From: Ensifer sp. IC4062 | GTDB lineage: Bacteria; Pseudomonadota; Alphaproteobacteria; Rhizobiales; Rhizobiaceae | Direction: 5' to 3' | Length of the DNA stretch: 57,800 nt | Assembly: GCF_020193575.1 (NCBI RefSeq) | Contig: NZ_JADYVD010000050.1 | Coordinates: 1 to 57,800 of the forward strand | In this document: positions 50,397-57,800 of the stretch, one piece after another | Position numbering within the stretch: the stretch's first letter is position 1 | Layout: the number at the start of each line of letters is the position of its first letter | The notes under the pieces: model-generated | Seen by the model: the letters and a program-made list of their open reading frames with translations, nothing else | Told to the model about the DNA's origin: nothing | The model's database searches: none | Program-made: the position numbers and the translations under genes

Positions 50397-50508
50397 TCCC
50401 CTGGCGCCCGTGCCTCGTGAATCGCCCCTGGGGTGCCCGGCAGCAAGGGGTGTCGCCAAGGCAGTTCAGAGGCGGAACGATCCAACCAGATCGGGTATTG
50501 ACGCATGT

Positions 50509-50537
50509 TGCCCAAAAGCGTGAAGCGCTTTTGGGCA
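50509..50537. terminator. Hairpin between convergent operons
   Basis: Perfect 12-bp arms TGCCCAAAAGCG and CGCTTTTGGGCA around TGAAG, followed by TTT. Located between the binding-protein stop and otnK stop, so likely a bidirectional terminator. Its sequence also resembles the short hairpin repeats common in rhizobial intergenic regions. Confidence 0.6.
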
Positions 50538-50634
50538 TTTCGAATGGCTGCATGTCCTTCAATCGGCTCCGAACCGAGGGACGCATGAGGCAGCGGGCGG
50601 CGGGGGACGGACGAGGGGCGCTCCGCCGCCCGCT

Positions 50635-51918
50635 TTATCGCATCATCCCGAGCGCCGCGGCGAAGAAGTCGTCGCCGCCGAAATTGCCGGATTTGAGCGC
50701 CATAAGCATCTCGCCCTGTGAATTGCCGATCGTCCGGAGCACCGGCACGCCGGGCGCGATCTCCGGGCCGATCAAGAACGCCGGAATTCCCAGCCTGTCC
50801 ACCGTCGCGCCGGAGGTTTCGCCGCCGGCGACGATGAGGCGACGCACGCCCCTTGCCACCAGTTCGGCGGCAATCGCCGAGGTCGCGGCCTCGATTGCAC
50901 GCCCCGATATTTCCCGTCCATAGCGTGATTGAAGGTCGGAAACGGCCTCCGGCGTGGTGCTGGCGGCAATGATGACGGGCCCTGCCTCCATTCGCTCCCC
51001 CGCCCAGGAAAGCGCGGCTGAAATTTCGTCCGGCGCGGCGGTGAGCAACCGTTCGGGGTCGAGCCTCAGGACCGGCATCGCTTGTTCGGCGATGGCAAGC
51101 TGGCGAAGGGTGGCCCTGGAGCAACTGCCGGCGACGACGGCTGCATGCCCGCCGACGGAGCGGATGGCATCGGCCGTCGCGCTGACCCTCGACGACAGAC
51201 GACCGGAACGAACGAGTGCGCGGGCGAGCCCAAAACCGAGGCCGGATGCCCCGGTCGACACCGGTGTCCGAAGCGCCACTTCGCCGAGTGTCTCCAGGTC
51301 GCGTTCGAAGATCGCATCGGCTATCACCGCGCTGGTGCCCTCGGCGCGCAGCGCGTCTAACCGCGCCTGTACGGCATCGGGTCCGGCCGCCACGGCCGGC
51401 AGGTCGATGAGGCCGATCGCGCCACGCGACTGGCGGGCCAAAACCCTGGCGAGATTGGCGTCGTGCATTGGATTGAGCGGATGATCCTTGAGCGGGCTTT
51501 CGTCGAGCGGCTGGCCGTTGACGAAAAGGTGGCCGAGATACACCGTGCGCCCGGTTTCCGGAAAGGCTGGAGTGATGAGCACCGTGCCGGCCCCCGCGGC
51601 TTCCGCGAGTGCCTCCGTCACCGGGCCGATATTGCCCTGATCGGTCGAATCGAAGGTCGAGCAGATCTTGTAAAGCACATGCATCGCTCCACGCCCGCGC
51701 AGCCAGCGTTCGGCTATGCCCGCGGCGGCGACCGCCTCCTCCGCGGCGACCGAGCGGATCTTCAGCGAAACGACCACCGCGTCGACATCCGGCAAGGCGA
51801 GGGACGGATCGGGAATGCCGACTGTCTGCACTGTGCTCAGTCCGTTCTTCGTCAGCGTGTTGGCGAGGTCCGAGGCGCCGGTGTAATCGTCGGCGATCGA
51901 TCCGAGAAGGATGCTCAT
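50635..51918 (-). CDS. otnK: 3-oxo-tetronate kinase
   Basis: A 427-aa four-carbon acid sugar kinase (former DUF1537) with N-terminal LLGSIADDYTGASDLANTL and later GSCSRATLRQL, STTPEAVSDLQ and VAGGETSGATVDRLGI (ATP-binding Gly-rich part). The family phosphorylates 3-oxo-tetronates at C4 in tetronate catabolism. Companion genes otnI, ltnD and otnC are adjacent, which makes this assignment stronger than for a lone DUF1537 protein. 3 bp separate it from otnI, so they are co-transcribed. Confidence 0.88.
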   Translation of the reverse strand: MSILLGSIADDYTGASDLANTLTKNGLSTVQTVGIPDPSLALPDVDAVVVSLKIRSVAAEEAVAAAGIAERWLRGRGAMHVLYKICSTFDSTDQGNIGPVTEALAEAAGAGTVLITPAFPETGRTVYLGHLFVNGQPLDESPLKDHPLNPMHDANLARVLARQSRGAIGLIDLPAVAAGPDAVQARLDALRAEGTSAVIADAIFERDLETLGEVALRTPVSTGASGLGFGLARALVRSGRLSSRVSATADAIRSVGGHAAVVAGSCSRATLRQLAIAEQAMPVLRLDPERLLTAAPDEISAALSWAGERMEAGPVIIAASTTPEAVSDLQSRYGREISGRAIEAATSAIAAELVARGVRRLIVAGGETSGATVDRLGIPAFLIGPEIAPGVPVLRTIGNSQGEMLMALKSGNFGGDDFFAAALGMMR

Positions 51919-51921
51919 CGG

Positions 51922-52698
51922 TCAGCTCCTTGCATACGGCTTGAACCAGTCGAGGCCGTCGAGGGTGCGGCCGCGCGGGGCATATTCGCAGCCGACGAAA
52001 CCGTCATAGCCGATCCGGTCGATCTCCGCGAATAGGTAGGGAAAATTCAGCTCTTCGTCGTCCGGCTCATTGCGCGAGGGGACGCTCGCGATCTGGATAT
52101 GGCCGGTGATCGGCATGAGCCGCCGGAGCGCCACCGTGACGTCGCCGTGCATAATCTGGCGATGGTAGATGTCGAACTGAAGCTTCAGATTGGCAAGTCC
52201 AAGCTCCGCGATCAGACGTTCTGCGGTGCCGAAATCATTGAGGAAATAGCCCGGCATGTTACGGCCGTTGATCGGCTCGATCAGGAGATCGATGCTCTTC
52301 TCAGCCAACCGCTCGGCCGTGTAGGCCACCGAGCGGCGATAGCAGGATGCGACCTGCGGGTCCGAGGAATCGGCAAGACCCGCCATCAGGTGCAGCCGCC
52401 TAACGCCTGTCGCCGCCGCATAGTCGAGCGCCCGCTCAAGATCCGATTTCAATTCCTCGAAACGGCCCGGCAGGACTGCAATGCCGCGCTCGCCCGCCGC
52501 CCAGTCGCCCGGCGGCAGGTTGAACAGCGCCTGTTGCAGGTTGTTGCGGGCGAGCCGTTCGGCGATCGCCTCCGGCGGCGCCTCATAAGGAAAGAGATAT
52601 TCGACGGCCGTGAAACCGGCCTCGGCTGCCGCGTCGAAGCGGTCGAGGAAGGTCCACTCGTTGAACATCATCGTCAGATTTGCGGCGAAAACGGGCAT
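51922..52698 (-). CDS. otnI: 2-oxo-tetronate isomerase
   Basis: A 258-aa TIM-barrel protein of the hydroxypyruvate isomerase/OtnI family: FAANLTMMFNEWTFLDRFDA at the start, LIEPINGRNMPGYFLND with a catalytic Glu, LQFDIYHRQIMHGD (metal-binding Asp/His) and GCEYAPRGRT with the second Glu. It interconverts 2-oxo- and 3-oxo-tetronate. Lies between ltnD (6 bp) and otnK (3 bp) in one operon. Hydroxypyruvate isomerase is the alternative, but the neighbours favour OtnI. Confidence 0.88.
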   Translation of the reverse strand: MPVFAANLTMMFNEWTFLDRFDAAAEAGFTAVEYLFPYEAPPEAIAERLARNNLQQALFNLPPGDWAAGERGIAVLPGRFEELKSDLERALDYAAATGVRRLHLMAGLADSSDPQVASCYRRSVAYTAERLAEKSIDLLIEPINGRNMPGYFLNDFGTAERLIAELGLANLKLQFDIYHRQIMHGDVTVALRRLMPITGHIQIASVPSRNEPDDEELNFPYLFAEIDRIGYDGFVGCEYAPRGRTLDGLDWFKPYARS

Positions 52699-52704
52699 GT
52701 CGGT

Positions 52705-53637
52705 TTACACCTTGTTTTGGGTGGGCAACTGCGCGCCCGAAAGTTGAGCATAGAGCCGCGCGAGGGAAGAATCGTCGTCGCGCCCCATGCCGGAGCCGGA
52801 AGCCGCGAGATACATCTGCAGGGCAGCCGCCACGAGCGGCACCGGATAGCGCTCCGCGCGAGCCATATCCTGAACGATGCCGAGGTCTTTCACAAAAATC
52901 TCGATGGCGCTGAGCGGCGTGTAGTCGCCCGCGAGCACGTGCGGGATGCGGTTTTCGAACATCCAGGAATTGCCGGCCGAAGCGGTGATGACCTCGTAGA
53001 CCTTCTCGAGATCGAGCCCCTGCTTGGCGGCGAAGCTGATGGCTTCGCATGCGGCGGCGATATGCACGCCGGCAAGGAGCTGGTTTATCATCTTGAAGGC
53101 TGCGCCGGTGCCGGCGGCGTCGCCGAGTTCGTAGACCTTAGCGGCCATGGCATCAAGGGCAGGGCGGGCCGCGGCGAAAGCCTCAGCCGAACCGGAAGCC
53201 ATGATCGTCAGTTCGCCCTTCGCCGCTCTTGCGGCGCCGCCGGAGATCGGCGCGTCGAGGTAGTGGAGGCCGAGCGCCTCGACCCGCTGCGCGAGATCAC
53301 GCGCGATCGCCGGGTCCATCGTTGCAGACGAAATGAACACGGCGCCGGGCTTCATTGTCTCGGCGATGCCGTCGGTGCCGAAAAGGACGGCTTCCGTCTG
53401 AGCGGCGTTTACAACGACTGAAACGACGATGTCGGCATCGCGAACGGCCTCTCCGAGCGAGCCCGCCCCGCGACCGCCTTCCGCGACGAAGCGCGCGACG
53501 GCGGCCGGAGCGACATCGTGTCCAACGACGGCGAGGCCCGCACGCTTCAGCGACTGCGCCATGCCGAACCCCATCGAGCCGAGGCCGATCACCGCGGCCG
53601 CGGCACTATGGCCGGGATTTTCAACATGCAATGTCAT
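52705..53637 (-). CDS. ltnD: L-threonate dehydrogenase
   Basis: A 310-aa beta-hydroxyacid dehydrogenase: GLGSMGFGMAQSLKRAGL for NAD binding, FISSATMDPAIARDLAQRV, DAPISGGAARAAKGELTIM (substrate block), and catalytic Lys in GAAFKMINQLLAGV. It oxidises L-threonate to 2-oxo-tetronate. ATG 53637 is chosen, with GGAG 8 bp upstream, over an upstream ATG at 53682. Part of the operon MFS-ltnD-otnI-otnK. Confidence 0.88.
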   Translation of the reverse strand: MTLHVENPGHSAAAAVIGLGSMGFGMAQSLKRAGLAVVGHDVAPAAVARFVAEGGRGAGSLGEAVRDADIVVSVVVNAAQTEAVLFGTDGIAETMKPGAVFISSATMDPAIARDLAQRVEALGLHYLDAPISGGAARAAKGELTIMASGSAEAFAAARPALDAMAAKVYELGDAAGTGAAFKMINQLLAGVHIAAACEAISFAAKQGLDLEKVYEVITASAGNSWMFENRIPHVLAGDYTPLSAIEIFVKDLGIVQDMARAERYPVPLVAAALQMYLAASGSGMGRDDDSSLARLYAQLSGAQLPTQNKV

Positions 53638-53710
53638 GACGAATTCTCCAGTGTCTCGGATGTCGTGTAGACCCCTCCGCAAGGGCCGGAGGGGTGCAGT
53701 TTCCTTGGTT

Positions 53711-55027
53711 CTAGCGGTTGACGGTCTTCGCTGGAACCGTCAGCACGGCAAGCGCGCCGACGATAAGAGCCGCGGCAAGGAAATACATGCCCGCGCTGTT
53801 GCTGCCGGTGAGGTCCTTCAGATAACCGACCAGGAACGGCCCCAGGAAGCCTGCGAGGTTGCCGACCGAGTTGATCCAGGCGATCCCGGCCGCAGCCCCG
53901 GTTCCGGCAAGAAAGGCGGTCGGCAGCGACCAGAAAAGCGGTGCGCAGCTGATGGCGCCGGCGGCGGCGAGCGAGAGGCAGACGATCGCGACGGGGGTGC
54001 TCGTCGCCATGGTTGCCGCGACGAAACCGCCGGCGGCGATGGCGGCCGGGACGATGAGATGCCAGCGCCGTTCGCGGAAACGGTCCGAGGAACGTCCGAG
54101 TGCGAGCATGGCGACGAAGGTGCACAAATAGGGGATCGCGGAAATAAGACCGATATTGAAGTTTCCGGTCACCCCGGTCGCCTTCACGATCGTCGGCATC
54201 CAGAAATTCAGGCCATATTGGCCGAGGACGAAGCAGAAATAGATCAGGCACATGAGCCAGACGCGGCGATCGGTCAGCGCTCCAGCGATGCTATGCGGGC
54301 TCGACGATTTCGCCCGGTTCTCGGCGTCGATATTGGCCGCCAGCACGTTCTTTTCCTCCTTCGTCAGCCACTTTGCGTGGCCGATGGTGTCGTCAAGATA
54401 GAAGAAGGTGGCGATACCGAAAAGGATGGCGGGCACTGCCTCGATCAGGAACATCCATTGCCAGCCGGAAAGCCCGTGCGTTCCATGGAAACTATCCATC
54501 AGCAGGCCGGAAAGCGGATTGCCGAAGATGGATGAGATCGGGATTGCCGACATGAAAGTGGTGATGATCTTGGCGCGGCGATGCGCCGGGTACCAGGTCG
54601 TCAGATAAAGGATGATTCCGGGGAAAAACCCGGCCTCGGCGACACCCAGCAGGAAACGCAGGACGTAGAACACGCTTTCCGACGTCGTGAACATGAAAGC
54701 GGCCGAGATGACGCCCCACGTGATCATGATGCGGGCGATCCATGCGCGGGCGCCGACCTTGTTCAGGATGACGTTGCTCGGCACTTCGAACAGAAAATAG
54801 CCGATGAAGAAAATGCCGGCGCCAATGCCATAGGCCGCTTCCGACAGGCCGAGCTCGCTCGACATTTGCAACTTGGCAAAGCCGACATTGACGCGGTCGA
54901 GATAGGCGACCACGTAGCAGAGCATCAAGAACGGAACAATTCTCCAGAAAACCTTGGTATAGGCGCGATCCTCGACCGTCCGTTCGTGACGCGCGCCAGC
55001 GGCCGCCGCCTGCGTTTGCAGTGTCAT
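53711..55027 (-). CDS. MFS transporter, ACS family (probable tetronate importer)
   Basis: A 438-aa anion:cation-symporter type MFS protein: VAYLDRVNVGFAKLQMSSELG in helix 1, GIFFIGYFLFEVPSNVILNKVGAR (signature after helix 2), FFPGIILYLTTWYPAHRRA between helices 4 and 5. ACS members carry hexuronates, tartrate, phthalate and other organic anions. ATG 55027 follows GAGGAGG; the open frame continues upstream over the operator sites and is not plausible. First gene of the tetronate operon, so threonate or related acid is the likely substrate. Confidence 0.88.
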   Translation of the reverse strand: MTLQTQAAAAGARHERTVEDRAYTKVFWRIVPFLMLCYVVAYLDRVNVGFAKLQMSSELGLSEAAYGIGAGIFFIGYFLFEVPSNVILNKVGARAWIARIMITWGVISAAFMFTTSESVFYVLRFLLGVAEAGFFPGIILYLTTWYPAHRRAKIITTFMSAIPISSIFGNPLSGLLMDSFHGTHGLSGWQWMFLIEAVPAILFGIATFFYLDDTIGHAKWLTKEEKNVLAANIDAENRAKSSSPHSIAGALTDRRVWLMCLIYFCFVLGQYGLNFWMPTIVKATGVTGNFNIGLISAIPYLCTFVAMLALGRSSDRFRERRWHLIVPAAIAAGGFVAATMATSTPVAIVCLSLAAAGAISCAPLFWSLPTAFLAGTGAAAGIAWINSVGNLAGFLGPFLVGYLKDLTGSNSAGMYFLAAALIVGALAVLTVPAKTVNR

Positions 55028-55082
55028 GATTTCCTCCTCTTCCCGGGACCCTTGCTCCATCCCGGCTGGCGCCGGCACTGAT

Positions 55083-55151
55083 TGGCAGCGCTGCCATTCT
55101 CCTCTACTCAATTTTGGCACCGCTGCCAAATTAAAAATGGTAGCGCTGCCA
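55083..55151. promoter_or_regulatory. Three LacI-type operators between divergent tetronate genes
   Basis: Three CG-centred near-palindromes: TGGCAGCGCTGCCA (55083-55096, perfect), TGGCACCGCTGCCA (55115-55128) and TGGTAGCGCTGCCA (55138-55151). Centre spacings are 32 and 23 bp. They lie 55 bp upstream of the MFS start and about 100 bp upstream of the LacI start. They match LacI-family operator form and are surely the binding sites of the adjacent regulator. Confidence 0.75.
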
Positions 55152-55249
55152 AAATTTCTCGTTATCTATTGAATCGAACGACAGATCGCGGGCGCCGAGC
55201 GGCACCAGGGGCCCGAGATGGAATGGCCAGGTTGTCAGGAGGCGCGTAT

Positions 55250-56254
55250 GTGACTTTGGAGTTCAGGCACCATCCGGCGGTGACGCTTGCCGAGGTCGCG
55301 GAAGCCGCGGGCGTCGGCGAGAGTACGGTGTCGCGCGTCCTGCGCGATCACGGCTCATTTTCCAAGAAGACGCGGGACCGGGTGATGGAAGCGGTCGAAC
55401 GGCTGGGCTATGTTCCGAACCGCATCGCCGGTACGCTCGCCTCCGCCGGATCGCGGCTCGTCGCCTTCGTGATCCCGTCGCTCTCCAACATCGTCTTTCC
55501 GGATGTGTTGCGTGGGGCGAGCACCGTGCTGGAAGAAAATCAGCATCAGGCTGTCTTCTCCGTCACCGACTACGACCCCGAGCGCGAGGAGGCGCTCGTC
55601 GCCGCAATGCTCGCTTGGCGGCCGACGGCGGTGATGCTGGCCGGCTTCGAACACAGCGAACGCACGCTGAAGATGTTGCGTGCGAGCGGCTGCCGGGTTG
55701 TCGAACTGCTCGATCTCGACGGCACGGCCCTGGACCTCGCGGTGGGCTATTCCAATCGTGCTGCCGGACGTACAAGCGCCGAATTCCTGTTGAAGCGCGG
55801 CTATCGTCGGATCGGCTATGTCGGGCACGACCTTGATCGCGACACGCGCGCCGGCAAGCGCTTTGCCGGCTTCTCTGAAGCGCTCGGCGCGGCGGGTGCT
55901 CCGCTTGCTGATCGGGAAATCCACGCTGGCGGATCGTCGGTGGAAAGCGGGCGGCTGGGACTGGAGCGGCTGCTGGCGAGGCGTCGCGACCTGGACGCGG
56001 TCTATTTTTCGAACGACGACATGGCGCTCGGCGGCTATTTTCACTGCCTGGCGCACGGAATTGCGGTTCCCTCACAACTGGCGATCTTCGGTTATAACGG
56101 CCTCGATATCGGCCGGGTGACGCCGCAGCCGCTCTCGACCATACGGACGCCCCGCGTCGCGACTGGACGGATAGCGGCGGAACTGGTGGTCACCAACGCG
56201 CCGCCGCAGGTCGTTGATCTCGGATTCGAACTGGTTGAGGGCGCGACCACCTGA
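55250..56254 (+). CDS. LacI-family regulator of the tetronate cluster
   Basis: 334 aa from GTG 55250, supported by AGGAGG 7 bp upstream; the frame is open further upstream but passes through the operators. Helix-turn-helix TLAEVAEAAGVGESTVSRVL, hinge NRIAGTLASAGSRLVAF, and a sensor domain with VYFSNDDMALGGYFHCLAHG typical of the GntR/IdnR-like LacI regulators of sugar acids. It is divergent from the MFS-ltnD-otnI-otnK operon and followed by otnC, with three operators in front. Likely inducer is a tetronate intermediate. Confidence 0.9.
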   Translation: MTLEFRHHPAVTLAEVAEAAGVGESTVSRVLRDHGSFSKKTRDRVMEAVERLGYVPNRIAGTLASAGSRLVAFVIPSLSNIVFPDVLRGASTVLEENQHQAVFSVTDYDPEREEALVAAMLAWRPTAVMLAGFEHSERTLKMLRASGCRVVELLDLDGTALDLAVGYSNRAAGRTSAEFLLKRGYRRIGYVGHDLDRDTRAGKRFAGFSEALGAAGAPLADREIHAGGSSVESGRLGLERLLARRRDLDAVYFSNDDMALGGYFHCLAHGIAVPSQLAIFGYNGLDIGRVTPQPLSTIRTPRVATGRIAAELVVTNAPPQVVDLGFELVEGATT

Positions 56255-56272
56255 TTTGAAAGGATTTTGCCT

Positions 56273-56950
56273 ATGTCCGAGACACGTCTGCGCGAGGAGA
56301 TCTGCCGTTACGGGCGATCGCTGTTCGAGCGCGGTCTGACGCCCGGCTCGTCGGGCAATATATCGCTCAGGCTCGACGACGGCGGCTGGCTGGTGACACC
56401 GACCAACGCCTCGCTCGGCTTTCTCGACCCCGCCCGCATATCGCGGCTTGATGCGAGTGGCCGGCTCATTTCCGGCGACAAGCCGACCAAGGAAATTCCG
56501 CTTCATTCCGCCCTCTACGAGACGCGCGGCAGCGCCCGGGCGATCGTCCATCTGCATTCAACCCATGCGGTGGCGCTTACCATGTTGCCGGAAATCGATC
56601 CGCGCGCCGCGCTGCCGCCGATGACGCCCTACTATCTGATGCGCGCCGGTGAGACGGCGCTCGTGCCCTATTATCGCCCCGGCGACCCGGCGGTGGCCGA
56701 TGCGATTCGCGGACTTGCGGGGAAGTACTCTTCGGTGTTGCTCGCCAATCACGGCCCGGTGGTGGCGGGCGACAGCCTCGAGGCGGCGGTGTTTGCCACC
56801 GAAGAACTGGAGGAAACGGCAAAGCTCTATCTGCTGCTGCGCAATCTCAACCCGCGTTATCTCAGCCCGGGGCAGGTGGATGACCTTGCGAAAACCTTCG
56901 GGCTCGACCTGCCGTCCCGTGGCGGTCATGAAGGGCATGATCACGACTGA
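56273..56950 (+). CDS. otnC: 3-oxo-tetronate 4-phosphate decarboxylase
   Basis: A 225-aa class II aldolase/adducin protein: RGLTPGSSGNISLR-like start (residues 20-35), TKEIPLHSALYE, and zinc-binding His pair in IVHLHSTHAVAL with the third His in LANHGPVVAG. OtnC enzymes decarboxylate 3-oxo-tetronate 4-phosphate to dihydroxyacetone phosphate, closing the pathway begun by ltnD. ATG 56273 is preceded by AAAGGA. It lies 18 bp after the LacI gene and is presumably co-transcribed with it. A fuculose-phosphate aldolase is the alternative, unlikely in this setting. Confidence 0.85.
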   Translation: MSETRLREEICRYGRSLFERGLTPGSSGNISLRLDDGGWLVTPTNASLGFLDPARISRLDASGRLISGDKPTKEIPLHSALYETRGSARAIVHLHSTHAVALTMLPEIDPRAALPPMTPYYLMRAGETALVPYYRPGDPAVADAIRGLAGKYSSVLLANHGPVVAGDSLEAAVFATEELEETAKLYLLLRNLNPRYLSPGQVDDLAKTFGLDLPSRGGHEGHDHD

Positions 56951-57124
56951 TACCTGCTGGCGAAACGGCGCGTTACACGCATTGGCGGCTGGCAATCCTG
57001 CACCGCTTCTTCGAACTGCGCCTTGCAATCCGCGTGCGGCGCACAAGACGTGCACGCATTTTTGGTGCGCTGCCGCGACGAACTGCCCTTGACCGTCTCC
57101 TCCTTTGCGGCGTCTATTTGTATT

Positions 57125-57155
57125 ACTGATCCGGTGGACCAACCAGTGGATCAGT
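57125..57155. promoter_or_regulatory. Candidate GntR operator
   Basis: Perfect 8-bp inverted arms ACTGATCC (57125-57132) and GGATCAGT (57148-57155) with a 15-bp centre, directly before the ribosome-binding site of the GntR gene. Binding here would block its own expression. Confidence 0.5.
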
Positions 57156-57171
57156 GGGGAGGTGCGGCGCA

Positions 57172-57800
57172 GTGAATGGCAGTCCCATACTCACGCAGAT
57201 GCCGAAGATCGGGCGGAGCCTCGAACGCCGCACCGCGCGTGATGTGATTGCCGACAAACTGATGGTTCTCGTTGCGACCAACATGCTGCATGCGGGCGAC
57301 GAACTCCCCGGCGAGCGCGAACTCGCCAACGTGCTCCATGTCAGTCGTGAGACCGTGCGGGGCGCCATCCAGGCGCTTGCCGCGCGCGGCATCATCGAGG
57401 TCTCGCAAGGCAGCCGCAGCCGGGTTGCCAATGTCGATCTCAGCGACGTCACGGTCACGATCGCCTCGCCGAACGCCATCGATAGCTACGATCTTGAGGC
57501 GGTTCATGCCGCGAGGCTGCATATCGAGTTGAAGGTCGTGGGTGATGCCGCCGAAAACATCGACGACGACACGCTTGGCAAGCTGGAGAGCCTGCTCGAA
57601 GCGCAGCGGTTCGGCGGCGACGATGCCATGCGATTCCTGATCTGCGACCGTGAATTTCATGTGGCGATCTATCGGGCTTGCGGCAATCCGCTGCTCTCCG
57701 ACTTCGTCACCGATCTCTACACCTACATGATGAACTTCCGGCGCAGCGCCATGTCCCGGGCCGGCGCCATAGATGCCAGCTACAAGGACCACAGCGAGAT
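57172..57800 (+). CDS. GntR-family (FadR/PdhR-type) regulator, 3' end outside window
   Basis: A frame open from GTG 57172 (GGGGAGG 9 bp upstream) to the right edge, at least 209 aa. The winged helix is at about 15-80 (ARDVIADKLMVLVATNMLHA, GDELPGERELANVLHVSRET, VRGAIQALAARGIIEVSQGS) and an all-helical FCD effector domain follows (DREFHVAIYRACGNPLLSDF with metal-binding residues). FCD-type GntR regulators sense organic acids. It starts about 220 bp after otnC, so it may belong to the next gene group or add a second control to tetronate use. Confidence 0.85.
   Translation, partial: MNGSPILTQMPKIGRSLERRTARDVIADKLMVLVATNMLHAGDELPGERELANVLHVSRETVRGAIQALAARGIIEVSQGSRSRVANVDLSDVTVTIASPNAIDSYDLEAVHAARLHIELKVVGDAAENIDDDTLGKLESLLEAQRFGGDDAMRFLICDREFHVAIYRACGNPLLSDFVTDLYTYMMNFRRSAMSRAGAIDASYKDHSE

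Overview
The window is GC-rich DNA with densely packed, often overlapping genes and gene families typical of the Rhizobiales. A Rhizobiaceae member such as Sinorhizobium/Ensifer is the most likely source, and the mix of stress modules, sugar-acid catabolism and transporters would fit a megaplasmid or accessory chromosomal region. This assignment is inferred from gene content only; no rRNA, tRNA, origin or CRISPR array was seen.

Region 1 (1-6.4 kb) is accessory DNA. It has the right end of an ISL3-like insertion sequence, a minus-strand operon AbiEi-AbiEii-HEPN/Toprim whose third gene is broken at both ends, an RTX-type calcium-binding secreted protein, and a VapBC toxin-antitoxin pair.

Region 2 (6.9-17.8 kb) mixes regulators, small enzymes and decayed genes: an AraC regulator, a Tat-exported VOC protein, a carotenoid-oxygenase stub, an exported ABM monooxygenase, a 953-aa wHTH-ATPase-TPR regulator, a short AraC regulator next to a frameshifted alpha/beta hydrolase lacking its nucleophile, and an MhqD/MhqO-like quinone-detoxification pair divergent from a LysR regulator.

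Region 3 (18-37.4 kb) starts with three tandem AraC regulators of about 302 aa. They precede a same-strand gene run: isochorismatase-like hydrolase, XapX, Tat amidohydrolase with a Cys/His-rich tail, small exported protein, DoxX, MFS exporter, metallo-beta-lactamase-fold enzyme and chloroperoxidase-like hydrolase. After that come LysR-plus-target modules: LysR/MFS, BdcA-like SDR plus exported hydrolase with LysR, ArsR/SRPBCC, and LysR/NmrA-like quinone reductase. The recurring theme is response to electrophiles, quinones and small organics.

Region 4 (37.5-43.5 kb) is a compact minus-strand non-homologous end-joining operon: ligD, ku, a BRCT/MerR-like/TPR protein fused by a frameshift to a downstream alpha/beta hydrolase, and an exonuclease III gene. 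A DUF1349 protein and a squalene-cyclase-like protein follow.

Region 5 (45.3-57.8 kb) handles sugars and sugar acids. A LacI regulator is divergent from an ABC sugar importer (ATPase, permease, binding protein). Converging on it is a tetronate/threonate catabolic cluster (MFS, ltnD, otnI, otnK on minus; LacI regulator and otnC on plus). Together these encode oxidation of L-threonate, isomerisation, phosphorylation and decarboxylation to dihydroxyacetone phosphate. Three copies of a LacI-type operator lie between the divergent arms. A GntR regulator runs off the end of the window.
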